NCBI GenBank assembly: GCA_963732635.1
Contig: CAVTAL010000012.1
Span: forward strand, 8,784 to 72,783
DNA length: 64,000 nucleotides
Reading direction: 5' to 3'
Source of the DNA: JAKFWF01 sp963732635
Lineage (GTDB): Bacteria > Pseudomonadota > Alphaproteobacteria > Rhizobiales > Hyphomicrobiaceae
The position numbers and the translations under genes are program-made. Shown piece by piece: positions 46,377 to 54,058 of the stretch. Under the pieces are notes generated by a model, which was not told the DNA's origin, searched no databases, and worked only from the letters and a program-made list of their open reading frames with translations. Numbering within the stretch: the stretch's first letter is position 1; every line of letters begins with the position of its first letter.

Positions 46377-47357
46377 ATGCTCGGGAAAAGTGCAACGCGC
46401 GCAACGGCTTGCGCGACATTTTTGGCCATTGCAGCGGCGATTTCGACTGCCGCACTCGCCGGGACGGGCCAGCCCTCGCCTGGGCAGATGGGTCTGCAGG
46501 ACCCGGTGACCGAAGTCGCCGACAGCATCGTCTCGTTCCACAATGCCGTGTCTGCGATCATCATCGCGATTGCCGTGTTCGTCGGCCTGCTAATGGCTTA
46601 CGTGATGGTTCGCTTCAGCGCCAAGAACAACCCGACGCCGTCGAAGAACACGCACAACACCATGCTCGAAGTGGCGTGGACCGTGGTGCCGATTTTGATT
46701 CTCCTGGCCATCGCCGTACCGTCGTTCAAGCTGCTGTATCTGCAATATTCCTATCCGAAGCCGGACGTGACCGTGAAGGCCACGGGCAACGCCTGGTTCT
46801 GGGAGCACGAGTATCTCGACGGCGGCCCCAAGGTCACGTCGAACATGGTGACCGACGAGGATATCGTATCAGCCGACATCGGCAAGGCTGAGTTCGAGAA
46901 GCGCTTCGGCAAGCTCGAAGGCATCGACCGTATCAAGCAGATCTATCAAGCTTCGACGCCGCTGTGGGCCAAGACTAAGCAGGTCCGTCAGCTCTCCGTC
47001 GACAACGAGATCGCGGTGCCGGTCGGCAAGGTCGTGCATCTGCTGGTGACTTCCAACGACGTCATCCATTCCTGGACGATCCCGTCGTTCGGTTCGAAGA
47101 TCCAGGCCGTCCCCGGTCGGGTCACCACCACCTGGTTCCGCCCGATGAAAGTCGGCGTGTACTACGGCCAGTGCTCAGTGCTGTGCGGCAAGGCGCACTC
47201 GGGCATGCCGATCGCAGTTCGTGTGGTGCCGGAGCCGGCCTATAAGGAATGGCTCGTCGCGGCGAAGGCCAAGGACTGGAAGAAGGCGCGCGGCATCCTC
47301 GTTGCCGCCACCGAATCGGCCGATCAGCCGAAGTACGCGGAAGTGGCGCCGCGCTGA
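46377..47357 (+). CDS. coxB: Cytochrome c oxidase subunit II
   Basis: Inner-membrane subunit carrying the CuA centre that receives electrons from cytochrome c. 326 residues with a signal/anchor at the N-terminus (SATRATACATFLAIAAAIS), two membrane helices and a periplasmic cupredoxin domain. The CuA ligands are in CSVLCGKAHSGM (C-x3-C-x3-H-x2-M), with the first His earlier in DVIHSWTIPSFGSK. WFWEHEY is the conserved aromatic electron-entry region. First gene of the cox cluster; ctaD follows after 60 bases. Confidence 0.96.
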   Translation: MLGKSATRATACATFLAIAAAISTAALAGTGQPSPGQMGLQDPVTEVADSIVSFHNAVSAIIIAIAVFVGLLMAYVMVRFSAKNNPTPSKNTHNTMLEVAWTVVPILILLAIAVPSFKLLYLQYSYPKPDVTVKATGNAWFWEHEYLDGGPKVTSNMVTDEDIVSADIGKAEFEKRFGKLEGIDRIKQIYQASTPLWAKTKQVRQLSVDNEIAVPVGKVVHLLVTSNDVIHSWTIPSFGSKIQAVPGRVTTTWFRPMKVGVYYGQCSVLCGKAHSGMPIAVRVVPEPAYKEWLVAAKAKDWKKARGILVAATESADQPKYAEVAPR

Positions 47358-47417
47358 TCCGATCCCGTCAGACACGTCCGATCAAAGATTGCAAGTTCTA
47401 GCGAGAAGGCACTTCAG

Positions 47418-49040
47418 ATGGCGAGCGCAGCGCACGCGGGCTACAATGAGAACGGGGCTCCAACGAGCTTTGTGAAGCGGTGGTTGTATTCGACCAACCA
47501 CAAAGACATCGGCACGATGTATCTCATCTTCGCGATGCTGGCCGGCGTGGTCGGCAGCGCGTTGTCGGTTGGGATGCGCATGGAATTGCAAGAACCGGGC
47601 ATGCAGTTCTTCGCCAACTCGCACACATTCAACGTGTTCGTAACGGCTCACGGCCTCATCATGGTGTTCTTCATGGTGATGCCGGCAATGATCGGCGGGT
47701 TCGGCAACTGGTTCGTGCCGCTGATGATCGGTGCGCCTGACATGGCGTTCCCGCGCATGAACAACATCTCGTTCTGGCTGCTGCCGGTGGCGCTCGCCAT
47801 GCTGGTGCTGTCGTTGTTCGTCGAAGGCCCGCCCGGCGCCAATGGTGCCGGTACAGGCTGGATCGTGCTGGCGCCGCTGTCGAGCAAGGCCGGGCATCCG
47901 GGCCCGGCGGTGGACTTCGGCATCCTCGCGCTGCATCTGGCCGGTGCCTCGTCGATCCTTGGTGCCATCAACTTCATCACGACAATCTTCAACATGCGCG
48001 CCCCGGGCATGACGCTCCACCGCATGCCGCTGTTCGTGTGGTCGGTGCTGATCACCGCCTTCCTGCTGCTGCTGTCGTTGCCGGTGTTGGCCGGCGCCAT
48101 CACCATGCTGCTGACCGATCGCAACTTCGGCACTATGTTCTTCGATGCGAAGGGTGGCGGCGATCCGGTGCTGTACCAGCACTTGTTCTGGTTCTTCGGT
48201 CATCCGGAAGTCTACATTCTGATCCTGCCCGGCTTCGGCATGATCAGCCACATCATATCGACCTTCTCAAGGAAACCGGTGTTCGGTTACCTCGGCATGG
48301 CCTACGCCATGGTGGCGATCGGCGTCGTCGGTTTTATCGTGTGGGCGCACCACATGTATACCGCCGGCCTTAACGTCAACACCCAGGCCTACTTCGTGTT
48401 CGCGACCATGGTGATCGCGGTGCCGACCGGCGTGAAGATCTTCTCCTGGATCGCCACCATGTGGGGCGGTTCGATCACGTACAAGGTGCCGATGATCTGG
48501 GCGCTGGGCTTCGTGTTCCTGTTCACCGTCGGCGGCGTTACCGGCGTGATGCTGGCCAATGCCGGCGTCGATCGTGCGCTGCATAATACTTACTACGTCG
48601 TCGCCCACTTCCACTACGTGCTGTCGCTTGGCGCCGTGTTCGCGATCTTCGCCGGCTGGTACTACTGGTTCCCGAAGATGAGCGGCTATATGTATTCTGA
48701 GTTCCTGGCCAAGCTGCACTTCTGGCTGACCTTCATCGGTGCCAACGTGCTGTTCTTCCCGCAGCACTTCCTTGGATTGGCGGGCATGCCGCGCCACTAC
48801 GCCGATTACCCGGATGCGTTTGCCGGCTGGAACAAGGTGTCGTCGATCGGCGCCTACATTACGACGCTCGGCACAGTGGTCTTCTTCATCGGCTTGGCGC
48901 TGGCATTCATGCGCAAGCAGAAGGCGGTCGACAATCCGTGGGGCGAGGGTGCCACGACGCTGGAATGGACCTTGTCCTCACCACCGCCCTACCATTGCTT
49001 CGAGACGTTGCCGCGCTTCAAAGGTGGCGATCATCACTGA
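47418..49040 (+). CDS. ctaD: Cytochrome c oxidase subunit I
   Basis: Catalytic subunit of the aa3 oxidase, 540 residues and twelve membrane helices. It binds haem a and the haem a3-CuB site; HPEVYILILPGFG carries the CuB His-Tyr pair, VWAHHMYTAG the adjacent CuB histidines, and HFHYVLSLG the haem ligands. Proton-channel residues appear in NVFVTAHGLIMVFFMVMPA and GGFGNWFVPLMIG. Intact. A GC-rich hairpin follows the stop. Confidence 0.97.
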   Translation: MASAAHAGYNENGAPTSFVKRWLYSTNHKDIGTMYLIFAMLAGVVGSALSVGMRMELQEPGMQFFANSHTFNVFVTAHGLIMVFFMVMPAMIGGFGNWFVPLMIGAPDMAFPRMNNISFWLLPVALAMLVLSLFVEGPPGANGAGTGWIVLAPLSSKAGHPGPAVDFGILALHLAGASSILGAINFITTIFNMRAPGMTLHRMPLFVWSVLITAFLLLLSLPVLAGAITMLLTDRNFGTMFFDAKGGGDPVLYQHLFWFFGHPEVYILILPGFGMISHIISTFSRKPVFGYLGMAYAMVAIGVVGFIVWAHHMYTAGLNVNTQAYFVFATMVIAVPTGVKIFSWIATMWGGSITYKVPMIWALGFVFLFTVGGVTGVMLANAGVDRALHNTYYVVAHFHYVLSLGAVFAIFAGWYYWFPKMSGYMYSEFLAKLHFWLTFIGANVLFFPQHFLGLAGMPRHYADYPDAFAGWNKVSSIGAYITTLGTVVFFIGLALAFMRKQKAVDNPWGEGATTLEWTLSSPPPYHCFETLPRFKGGDHH

Positions 49041-49048
49041 GACAAGTT

Positions 49049-49076
49049 AATCCGGGCCGGCCTGTCGGCCCGGATT
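49049..49076 (+). terminator. Hairpin after subunit I
   Basis: 11-base stem AATCCGGGCCG/CGGCCCGGATT with a 6-base loop, followed by TTGG. It sits nine bases past the ctaD stop and probably reduces transcription into the assembly genes, so that structural subunits are made in excess of assembly factors. Confidence 0.65.
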
Positions 49077-49156
49077 TGGCGGCTGATCGGCGCTCCGGCG
49101 TCGCTACTCAATCGATCCGACTCACGATCCGGCACAACTGACGTCATGGTGTTTAA

Positions 49157-50095
49157 TTGACCGACACGACCCAGATCACAGCTGAGACGTCGCCCTTGGA
49201 CGACCTCGCCGGCGGCTCGGTCAGCGACTTCATTGCGCTATTGAAGCCGCGCGTGATGTCGCTCGTGGTGCTGACGGCGTTGGTCGGCATCGTCGCGGCG
49301 CCCGGCCACATCCATCCACTGCTAGGTGGGATTGCGCTTTTGGCCATCTCGGTTGGTGCCGGCGCCTCGGGTGCGCTCAATATGTGGTACGATGCCGACA
49401 TCGACGCACGGATGGCGCGCACCGCGGCCCGCCCGATCCCGCGCGGACGAATAGCTGCCGGTGAGGCGCTGGTATTTGGTTCGGTGTTATCGTTCTTCTC
49501 GGTAATGACGCTCGGCCTGCTGGTAAATGTGTTTGCCGGCGCGTTTCTGGCCTTCACCATCGGCTTCTATATTTTCGTCTACACGATGTGGCTGAAGCGG
49601 CGCACGCCGCAGAACATCGTCATCGGCGGGGCCGCAGGCGCTTTCCCACCAATGATCGGCTGGGCGGCGGTAACTGGCGGCGTAAGCCTCGACAGTGTGC
49701 TGCTGTTCGCGATCATCTTCATGTGGACGCCGCCGCACTTCTGGGCGCTGGCGCTTTATCGCTGCCGTGACTACGAGCGCGTCGGCGTTCCGATGCTGCC
49801 GGTAGTGGCAGGAGGCGATGTCACCCGGCGCCACATCATGGCCTATTCGGTTCTGCTCGCGCCGCTAGGCGTCATGCCCTACTTCACCGGGCTCGGCGGA
49901 CTGGCGTACCTGACGATTTCGGCCACCCTCGGGGCGGCGTTCGTCTGGTACGCGGTCCGGGTGTTCCAGGTGCGCGAGGGCCGCGAGGCGGATGCGGTGG
50001 CGCGCAAGCTGTTCGCCTTCTCGATCCTCTATCTGTTCGCGCTGTTCATCGTGCTGCTGGCCGAGCACACCTTGCGCATCGTGCAGGGCGGGTGA
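49157..50095 (+). CDS. ctaB: Protoheme IX farnesyltransferase (haem O synthase)
   Basis: UbiA-type prenyltransferase that adds farnesyl to protohaem to give haem O for the oxidase. 312 residues with about eight to nine membrane helices. The prenyl-diphosphate/Mg motifs are NMWYDADIDARMARTAARP and the second aspartate-containing loop around YRCRDYERVGVPM. It begins with a TTG at 49157 in the absence of a better in-frame start. Followed by coxF after three bases. Confidence 0.94.
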   Translation: MTDTTQITAETSPLDDLAGGSVSDFIALLKPRVMSLVVLTALVGIVAAPGHIHPLLGGIALLAISVGAGASGALNMWYDADIDARMARTAARPIPRGRIAAGEALVFGSVLSFFSVMTLGLLVNVFAGAFLAFTIGFYIFVYTMWLKRRTPQNIVIGGAAGAFPPMIGWAAVTGGVSLDSVLLFAIIFMWTPPHFWALALYRCRDYERVGVPMLPVVAGGDVTRRHIMAYSVLLAPLGVMPYFTGLGGLAYLTISATLGAAFVWYAVRVFQVREGREADAVARKLFAFSILYLFALFIVLLAEHTLRIVQGG

Positions 50096-50098
50096 CCC

Positions 50099-50269
50099 GT
50101 GGAGAAAGCCTTGGAGCACAACGAAAGCGAGAAGCCGAGTGCCGCTTGGCTGCGACAGCGCCGCTTGCGCTCGATCGCGATCGCGGTTGCGCTGCTGACG
50201 CTGACGGCATTGTTCTACGCCGCGACGATCGTGCGTCTCGGCGGCAATGTCCTCAACCGGGCGCTGTGA
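50099..50269 (+). CDS. coxF: Small cytochrome oxidase accessory protein (CoxF-like)
   Basis: A 56-residue single-span membrane protein from a GTG at 50099, three bases after ctaB. It has a polar N-terminus (HNESEKPSAAWL, then RQRRLRS) and one membrane helix (IAIAVALLTLTALFYAATIV). This matches the small gene that rhizobial cox operons carry between ctaB and ctaG. Its role in oxidase assembly is inferred from context. Confidence 0.75.
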   Translation: MEKALEHNESEKPSAAWLRQRRLRSIAIAVALLTLTALFYAATIVRLGGNVLNRAL

Positions 50270-50274
50270 CCACC

Positions 50275-50892
50275 ATGGGCGAGCACGAGAACGCGGCTGA
50301 TCGGGAACTGGCGGGCGCCACCATGGCACGGCGCCACCGCCGTGTCGGCGCCTGGGCCGCGACCGGCGCCGCCGCCATGCTGCTGCTCGCCTTCGCATCG
50401 GTGCCGTTGTACCGGATATTTTGCCAGACTACCGGCTACGGCGGCACGCCGAAGTCAGCGGTGCGCGGCGCTGACAGCATTCTTGATCGGCAGATCACGG
50501 TCCGGTTTGATGCCACCGTGGCGCCGGGCCTCGCCTGGTCGGTACAGCCGGTTGAAGCAACCAAGACCGTGCGCTTCGGCGAAACCACGGTCGCTCACTA
50601 CCGTGCCACCAACATGTCGGATCGCGCGATCGTCGGCACGTCAAGTTTCAACGTGACGCCGGATCAGACCGGATCGTATTTCAACAAGCTGGCCTGCTTC
50701 TGCTTCACCGAGCAGCGGCTGGAGCCGGGCCAGACCGTCGACATGGCGGTGCAGTTCTTCGTCGATCCGGAAATGGTCAAGGACAAGGATACGAGCCATA
50801 TCGGGCTGATCACGCTGTCCTATACGTTCTTCGTCGTCGACAATCCAAAGCTGACAGCCGCTGGTTCGGTCGCGACCGGCCGGGGATCATGA
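50275..50892 (+). CDS. ctaG: Cytochrome c oxidase assembly protein CtaG/Cox11
   Basis: Copper chaperone that inserts CuB into subunit I. 205 residues with one N-terminal membrane helix (AAAMLLLAFASVPLYRIFCQ) and a periplasmic immunoglobulin-like domain. The copper-binding CFCF motif is present in NKLACFCFTEQ. GYGGTP follows the helix as in the family. I use the ATG at 50275; a GTG at 50266 overlapping the coxF stop would add three residues. Confidence 0.94.
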   Translation: MGEHENAADRELAGATMARRHRRVGAWAATGAAAMLLLAFASVPLYRIFCQTTGYGGTPKSAVRGADSILDRQITVRFDATVAPGLAWSVQPVEATKTVRFGETTVAHYRATNMSDRAIVGTSSFNVTPDQTGSYFNKLACFCFTEQRLEPGQTVDMAVQFFVDPEMVKDKDTSHIGLITLSYTFFVVDNPKLTAAGSVATGRGS

Positions 50893-50975
50893 GCGCATAC
50901 TGAATTCTAGGGGCATGAGGAACGGCGCGTTTGATTGCCGAGCCTCCAGAGACATCAAGGAAGACGGAGAAGACC

Positions 50976-51890
50976 ATGGCCGATCACAGCCACGCCAAGC
51001 ACCATGACTACCATCTTGTCGATCCGAGCCCATGGCCGTTGCTGGCTTCGCTTGGTGCGTTCATCATGGCGATTGGCGCCATTGTGCTGATGCGATCGCA
51101 AGCTGGCGGCGAGGGACTGTTCGGCATCAAGGGGCCGACCATGTTCCTGGTCGGTTTCGCAGCCGTGTCGGCGGTGGCGTTCATGTGGTGGCGCGACGTC
51201 ATCAAGGAAGCGCACAAGGGCGACCACACGCCGGTCGTCGGCATTCACTTGCGCTATGGCATGATCATGTTCATCGCCTCGGAGGTGATGTTCTTCGTTG
51301 CCTGGTTCTGGGCCTATTTCGACGTATCGCTGTTCCCTGCCGGTGTCACGACGCTTGAGAATTCGACGCAGGTAATAGGCATGGTCGAGCGCAACGCTTT
51401 GACCGGGGGCGTCTGGCCTCCGAAGCCCGCCGAAGGCTTTAAGAGCACCTTCGATCCCTGGGGTTTGCCGCTGGTCAACACGCTGATCCTGCTGCTGTCC
51501 GGCACGACCGTCACCTGGGCCCACCACGCGCTGCTCAAGAATGACCGCAAGGGATTAATCTGGGGACTGTTCCTCACCGTCATCCTTGGCGTACTTTTCA
51601 CCACCTGCCAGGTATATGAGTACGGGCATGCCGCGTTCAGCTTCGCCGGCCACATCTACGGCTCGACGTTCTTCATGGCGACCGGCTTCCATGGTGCCCA
51701 CGTCGTCATCGGCACCATCTTCCTGTTCGTGTGCCTGATGCGCGCGCTCAAAGGCCACTTCACGCCGCAGCAGCACTTCGGCTTCGAGGCCGCCGCCTGG
51801 TATTGGCATTTCGTGGACGTGGTCTGGCTGTTCCTGTTCGCCTGCATCTACGTGTTGGGCGCTGGCCACTACGCGCCGGTCGCGCATTAA
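50976..51890 (+). CDS. ctaE: Cytochrome c oxidase subunit III
   Basis: Seven-helix non-catalytic subunit that stabilises proton uptake. 304 residues starting MADHSHAKHHDYHLV. WWRDVIKEAHKGDHT, GMIMFIASEVMFFVAWFWAY, and AAWYWHFVDVVWLFLFACIY near the end are invariant family segments. GGAAGACGGAGAA upstream of 50976 gives a good RBS. Two strong hairpins follow the stop. Confidence 0.96.
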   Translation: MADHSHAKHHDYHLVDPSPWPLLASLGAFIMAIGAIVLMRSQAGGEGLFGIKGPTMFLVGFAAVSAVAFMWWRDVIKEAHKGDHTPVVGIHLRYGMIMFIASEVMFFVAWFWAYFDVSLFPAGVTTLENSTQVIGMVERNALTGGVWPPKPAEGFKSTFDPWGLPLVNTLILLLSGTTVTWAHHALLKNDRKGLIWGLFLTVILGVLFTTCQVYEYGHAAFSFAGHIYGSTFFMATGFHGAHVVIGTIFLFVCLMRALKGHFTPQQHFGFEAAAWYWHFVDVVWLFLFACIYVLGAGHYAPVAH

Positions 51891-51896
51891 TTGCTG

Positions 51897-51992
51897 GTCG
51901 CAACCGACTCCCCTCCGGGGAGCCGGCCGGTTGCGACGGGCCATCTCGTTTGTTCAGACAAGCGGCCGGCTCGCATCATGCGGGCCGGCCGC
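51897..51992 (+). terminator. Two tandem stem-loops after subunit III
   Basis: The first (51897-51937) has outer arms GTCGCAACCG/CGGTTGCGAC and an inner six-base stem CTCCCC/GGGGAG. The second (51962-51992) has arms GCGGCCGGC/GCCGGCCGC. No clear T-run follows either one. They fill the ctaE-DUF983 gap and may terminate or process the cox transcript. Confidence 0.55.
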
Positions 51993-52012
51993 ATGGCATA
52001 TCGGAGGGTGCG

Positions 52013-52387
52013 ATGAGCGATCCAGTGGTGTCACCGTTTGCCATCGGTCTCAAGTGCGGGTGCCCGCGTTGTGGAAAGGCACCGCTGTTCGCCAGTTGGT
52101 GGTCACTCAACCTCGGCAAGGGCTGCACCGCCTGCAAGCTTGACTACGCTTTCGTCGACAGCGGTGACGGCCCGGCGATTTTCGCCATTTTCCTGCTGGG
52201 CTTCATTGCCCTCGGGGGCGCCTTGATCATGCACCTGAGCTTTGGCGTACCGTTATGGCTGACCTACGTCTTCTGGGGCATCGCCACGCCGGTGATCGCG
52301 ATCGTGCTGCTGCGGTTCCTGAAGGCGACGATGATCGCGCTTCAATTCCGCAACAAGGCCGAGGAGGGCCGCCGTGCTTCCGAATAA
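52013..52387 (+). CDS. DUF983 membrane protein
   Basis: A 124-residue protein of the DUF983 family: two zinc-ribbon-like pairs (CGCPRCGK and CTACKL) followed by two membrane helices (AIFAIFLLGFIALGGALIM and TPVIAIVLLRFL). It is found after ctaE in rhizobial oxidase operons and is thought to belong to oxidase assembly, but no function is proven. GGAGGG precedes the ATG at 52013. Its last 46 bases overlap the convergent pcp gene. Confidence 0.9.
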   Translation: MSDPVVSPFAIGLKCGCPRCGKAPLFASWWSLNLGKGCTACKLDYAFVDSGDGPAIFAIFLLGFIALGGALIMHLSFGVPLWLTYVFWGIATPVIAIVLLRFLKATMIALQFRNKAEEGRRASE

Positions 52388-53043
52388 CCCGGACGCATGG
52401 CAACAGGCACTTCGCCAAGGCACGCACCGATAATTTCGAGCCCACCGATGACCGCGCGCGGCATCGTTAGCCGGGAGCCGCCGACGTGTTGGCGCTCGTC
52501 GATCGACAACGGTAGGTGAATGAAGCCTGCCCGCTCGATGCCGTTCTGACGGCGCGCGACCTCCAGCGAATGATAGAGGGCGGCGTTGCAAAGATAGCGA
52601 CCAGCATCGCGCGAGATCTCGACCGGCAGGCCGCGGTGCCGCAAGCGATGCGCGATCAGGCTTGCCGGTAGCTTCGCGGACAGCGTCGCGGGAGCTTCAT
52701 GCACGAGACAGTTGCCGGCTTGCGGTGTCACGCCGCAGGCGTCGGCCACAGCGCTGTGCTCATTATAGCCGCGCGTCTCGATGACGAACCCCGACGCCTT
52801 GCGCGACACCCCGAAATGCAATGCCACGACCGGCGTCGTCGCGTGGAGTAATTCGATCAGCCGATGCGTGCCGCCATGCCATTCGGTCGACAGCATGTGC
52901 GCTTCGAACCGGTAGCCCGGAAACGCCCGTCGCGCCGCCGGTGCCAACCGTTCCACCAGTTTCCACGACGCATTGACCGGCACGCTCGGAAACGGCCCGA
53001 AGCCGGTGAGCAGGATGGTCGGGCGGTGGTGGTTGGTTGACAT
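52342..53043 (-). CDS. pcp: Pyroglutamyl-peptidase I
   Basis: Cysteine peptidase (family C15) removing N-terminal pyroglutamate from peptides in the cytoplasm. About 233 residues. LLTGFGPFPSVPVNASW opens the protein; the catalytic triad is seen as Glu in GFVIETRGYNE, Cys in DAGRYLCNAALYHSLE and His in IHLPLSIDE. Start at 53043 (MSTNHHRP); an in-frame ATG at 53067 is possible. The 3' end overlaps DUF983 by 46 bases, so its last residues may be extended by drift. Confidence 0.88.
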   Translation of the reverse strand: MSTNHHRPTILLTGFGPFPSVPVNASWKLVERLAPAARRAFPGYRFEAHMLSTEWHGGTHRLIELLHATTPVVALHFGVSRKASGFVIETRGYNEHSAVADACGVTPQAGNCLVHEAPATLSAKLPASLIAHRLRHRGLPVEISRDAGRYLCNAALYHSLEVARRQNGIERAGFIHLPLSIDERQHVGGSRLTMPRAVIGGLEIIGACLGEVPVAMRPGYSEARRPSSALLRN

Positions 53044-53095
53044 GGGATCAAATTGTTGGCCTCGCATATCGGTTGGGTCAAGCCCCTTGCGCGGC

Positions 53096-54058
53096 CTATG
53101 GCAATTGCACGGTCGCGACTACCGGCAGATGATCGGAGCCCAGCCGTGGTCCGGTCGCGAACCAGACGGACTTGATTTGTGGTGACGTCATGACGTTGTC
53201 AATTAGGAAGGCAGGGATGTTCGGCCAGTTGTCCTGGGCCGGCCAGCTGCGCGCCCACGTGCCGTGACGGACGAGTCCTGTTCGATAGCCGAGGCGGAAG
53301 AGTTTCCACGACCAGGGCGTCAGGTTGAAGTCGCCGATCACGACGACGGGTTGCTTCAGTCCGGCGAGTTCGTTTTCGATCCATTGATACTGGACTGCCT
53401 GCTCGTTCGGTCGATAGGCATAATAGGGCCGAAGCCCGACGATCCGTAGCCTGCCGGCGGAACCATCGGCAAACTCGATCCACGACCATGAGGGCACAAA
53501 CGCGGTGCGCGTCTGTCCGCCTGAATCCATAAATGGCTGCTTCGCTGCAATGACGATGTCATTGCAGCGGCAATCATGAATGTGAGGATACGCCAGTTCG
53601 AGCAAGGGCAAGAGCTTTGGCTTCGAACGCCATGTCATCTCTTGCAGCACGACGACGTCAGGGTTCTGGTCGAGGATCCAGCGCGCTGCCTCGGGAAGGC
53701 GCTCGTTCGCGCCGAATACATTGAAGGTCAGCAACTTCAGCTGGCGCTTGGCTGAAGTGCCTGTACTCGAATCGATTTTGGTGGAGGCCGCCATATTGCA
53801 TGCGATGGCCATTATGCCGGCATTGAGACACGCCATCGCCATCAGCAATCGGGCCGCATGCCGCTTGCGCAATAGCCAAGTCAAGACTGTCGCAGCCAAG
53901 CAACCGGCCAGAGTTGCGGGGCGAAAATGGTTCGTGAGTTCCAGCGCTGGAACGACGGAGGCTAGCAGGCCAAGTCCGGACATCGCGGCGCCAACGACGA
54001 CAATCGCGGCCATGAAGAAATCGGCAGCCGCAACGGTAGGCCGGCGCTCCACCATCAA
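53096..54058 (-). CDS. Membrane-anchored endonuclease/exonuclease/phosphatase-family protein
   Basis: A 320-residue protein with two to three N-terminal membrane helices (about residues 14-95) and an exported EEP domain. LKLLTFNVFGAN, DVVVLQEMTW with the metal-binding Glu, VVVIGDFNLTPWS with the catalytic Asp-Asn, and LGSDHLPVVA with the final Asp-His are the four EEP signatures. Substrates in this family range from DNA to phospholipids. Its start overlaps the stop of parE by four bases, so the two are translationally linked. Confidence 0.88.
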   Translation of the reverse strand: MMVERRPTVAAADFFMAAIVVVGAAMSGLGLLASVVPALELTNHFRPATLAGCLAATVLTWLLRKRHAARLLMAMACLNAGIMAIACNMAASTKIDSSTGTSAKRQLKLLTFNVFGANERLPEAARWILDQNPDVVVLQEMTWRSKPKLLPLLELAYPHIHDCRCNDIVIAAKQPFMDSGGQTRTAFVPSWSWIEFADGSAGRLRIVGLRPYYAYRPNEQAVQYQWIENELAGLKQPVVVIGDFNLTPWSWKLFRLGYRTGLVRHGTWARSWPAQDNWPNIPAFLIDNVMTSPQIKSVWFATGPRLGSDHLPVVATVQLP

